From contig USDE01000083.1 of the NCBI GenBank assembly GCA_900553345.1, forward strand, positions 1 through 6,441: a DNA stretch of 6,441 nucleotides, written 5' to 3'. The position numbers were made by a program, and so were the translations under genes. Shown one piece after another: positions 5,898-6,441 of the stretch. The stretch is from an uncultured Collinsella sp. Lineage in GTDB: Bacteria; Actinomycetota; Coriobacteriia; Coriobacteriales; Coriobacteriaceae. A model generated the notes under the pieces. That model made no database searches. It saw nothing but the letters and a program-made list of their open reading frames with translations, and was not told where the DNA came from. The stretch's first letter is position 1. Each line of letters opens with the position of its first letter.

Positions 5898-6441
5898 CTA
5901 GCGCCGAAACAGCTCGTGAGCGCGGTCGCGGAGATTAGTTGCTCGAATGACACCTTCGTAGTGATTGATGCGCAGACGCGGGAAGGCATTGAAAAAGCGC
6001 AGGTCACGACGACTGAGTGACACGCTCGGCACCGGACGGCTCATGTGCTTACCGGCAAGGCGACGACTGAGCGACGGACGCGGCATGCTCGGCGCGGCAT
6101 CGGCCACGCGGCGGGCAGCAAGCGCCAGGCCGTGAGCACCGTCCGAGATAAACGTCGGCATCGAAGCCTTCTCACGAAGGGCATCGAGCGTGGCGTCACC
6201 CAACTCGGCCAGCCACGCGTTAACGGCACGGCTGCGGATATGCGTCTGCGCCACCGAGTCGATCGCCGAATCGGGAATACGTTCGAGCATGGAGTCAGAC
6301 GCATCGGCAAGCGACTCATTGATGCGGTCGGCAAGGTCGGCACGCACACGCTCCAGCTGATCGGACAGGCGGCGCCAACTGGCCAAAGAGCATGCCGCGT
6401 CGACCATCATCGCGACCGCGACGATAAAGGCGGACAGCCGC
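5898..6441 (-). CDS. Membrane protein C-terminal part, possibly putative ABC-transporter type IV (CmpB-like); 5' end outside window
   Basis: 180 C-terminal residues are visible, ending at TAG (5900-5898). The frame remains open to the window edge and begins with the hydrophobic run LSAFIVAVAMMVDAACSLAS, a likely last membrane helix, so the ATG at 6410 falls inside this helix and is unlikely to be the start. A charged, mainly helical tail follows (DQLERVRADLADRI, then DALREKA). Near the end is FFNAFPRLRINHYEGVIR, resembling the F-P-x-x-x-S-x-x-Y-x-E tail that I associate with CmpB-like 'putative ABC transporter permease' proteins, which carry five helices and a cytoplasmic extension. That assignment is from memory of the family and moderate at best. 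No enzymatic motif is visible. The P-II remnant and the HAD gene lie downstream on the same strand. Confidence 0.6.
   Translation of the reverse strand, partial: RLSAFIVAVAMMVDAACSLASWRRLSDQLERVRADLADRINESLADASDSMLERIPDSAIDSVAQTHIRSRAVNAWLAELGDATLDALREKASMPTFISDGAHGLALAARRVADAAPSMPRPSLSRRLAGKHMSRPVPSVSLSRRDLRFFNAFPRLRINHYEGVIRATNLRDRAHELFRR

Noticed and set aside
5540..6007. Minus-strand open frame of 155 codons spanning the gap before the HAD gene
   Set aside because: It is out of frame with the membrane protein, the P-II remnant and the HAD gene, and is Arg/Pro-rich without any motif. The remnant frame explains the conserved-looking part better.
1..6441. CRISPR array, tRNA, rRNA or insertion sequence
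   Set aside because: Reading both strands I saw no regularly spaced direct repeats, no tRNA-like cloverleaf, no rRNA segments and no transposase motifs or paired terminal repeats.

Overview
The window is GC-rich, densely coded DNA. All four recognisable genes read on the minus strand, so the biological order runs from high to low coordinates. The fused 2-hydroxyacyl-CoA dehydratase activase points to a strictly anaerobic bacterium. High GC combined with clear AGGAG-type ribosome binding sites makes an anaerobic, gut-type actinobacterium (Coriobacteriia, for example a Collinsella relative) my best guess. That is inference, because no marker gene is present.

Layout, in transcription order. (1) 6441-5898: the C-terminal 180 residues of a membrane protein cut by the window edge, with a hydrophobic helix followed by a charged cytoplasmic-looking tail; it may belong to the 'putative ABC-transporter type IV' (CmpB-like) group. 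(2) 5897-5644: a short interval holding the 3' end of a P-II (GlnB/GlnK) nitrogen regulator gene with no body, then a GC-rich hairpin and a candidate promoter. (3) 5643-4780: a complete Cof-type HAD-IIB phosphatase. (4) 4780-4660: a control region with a 13-bp perfect hairpin at the HAD stop codon, a candidate promoter, and two dyads suited to a TetR-family dimer. (5) 4659-3949: a TetR-family regulator starting at TTG. (6) 3937 to beyond position 1: a giant protein (1312 residues visible) that joins two ATP-dependent activase modules (BadF/BadG/HgdC type), a four-cysteine knot, a DUF2229/COG3580-type module and a COG3581-type module.

The regulator and the giant protein are only 11 bases apart and almost certainly form one operon. 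The dyads beside the promoter suggest that the regulator controls its own operon in response to an unknown ligand, perhaps an acyl-CoA or fatty acid (inference). By analogy with archetypal activases, the giant protein should couple ATP hydrolysis to low-potential electron transfer. Its physiological substrate cannot be read from the sequence.

The points most worth a second look are the all-in-one activase/dehydratase-like architecture with two complete sets of activase cysteines, its alanine-rich N-terminal extension, the operator/promoter arrangement, and the P-II gene remnant.
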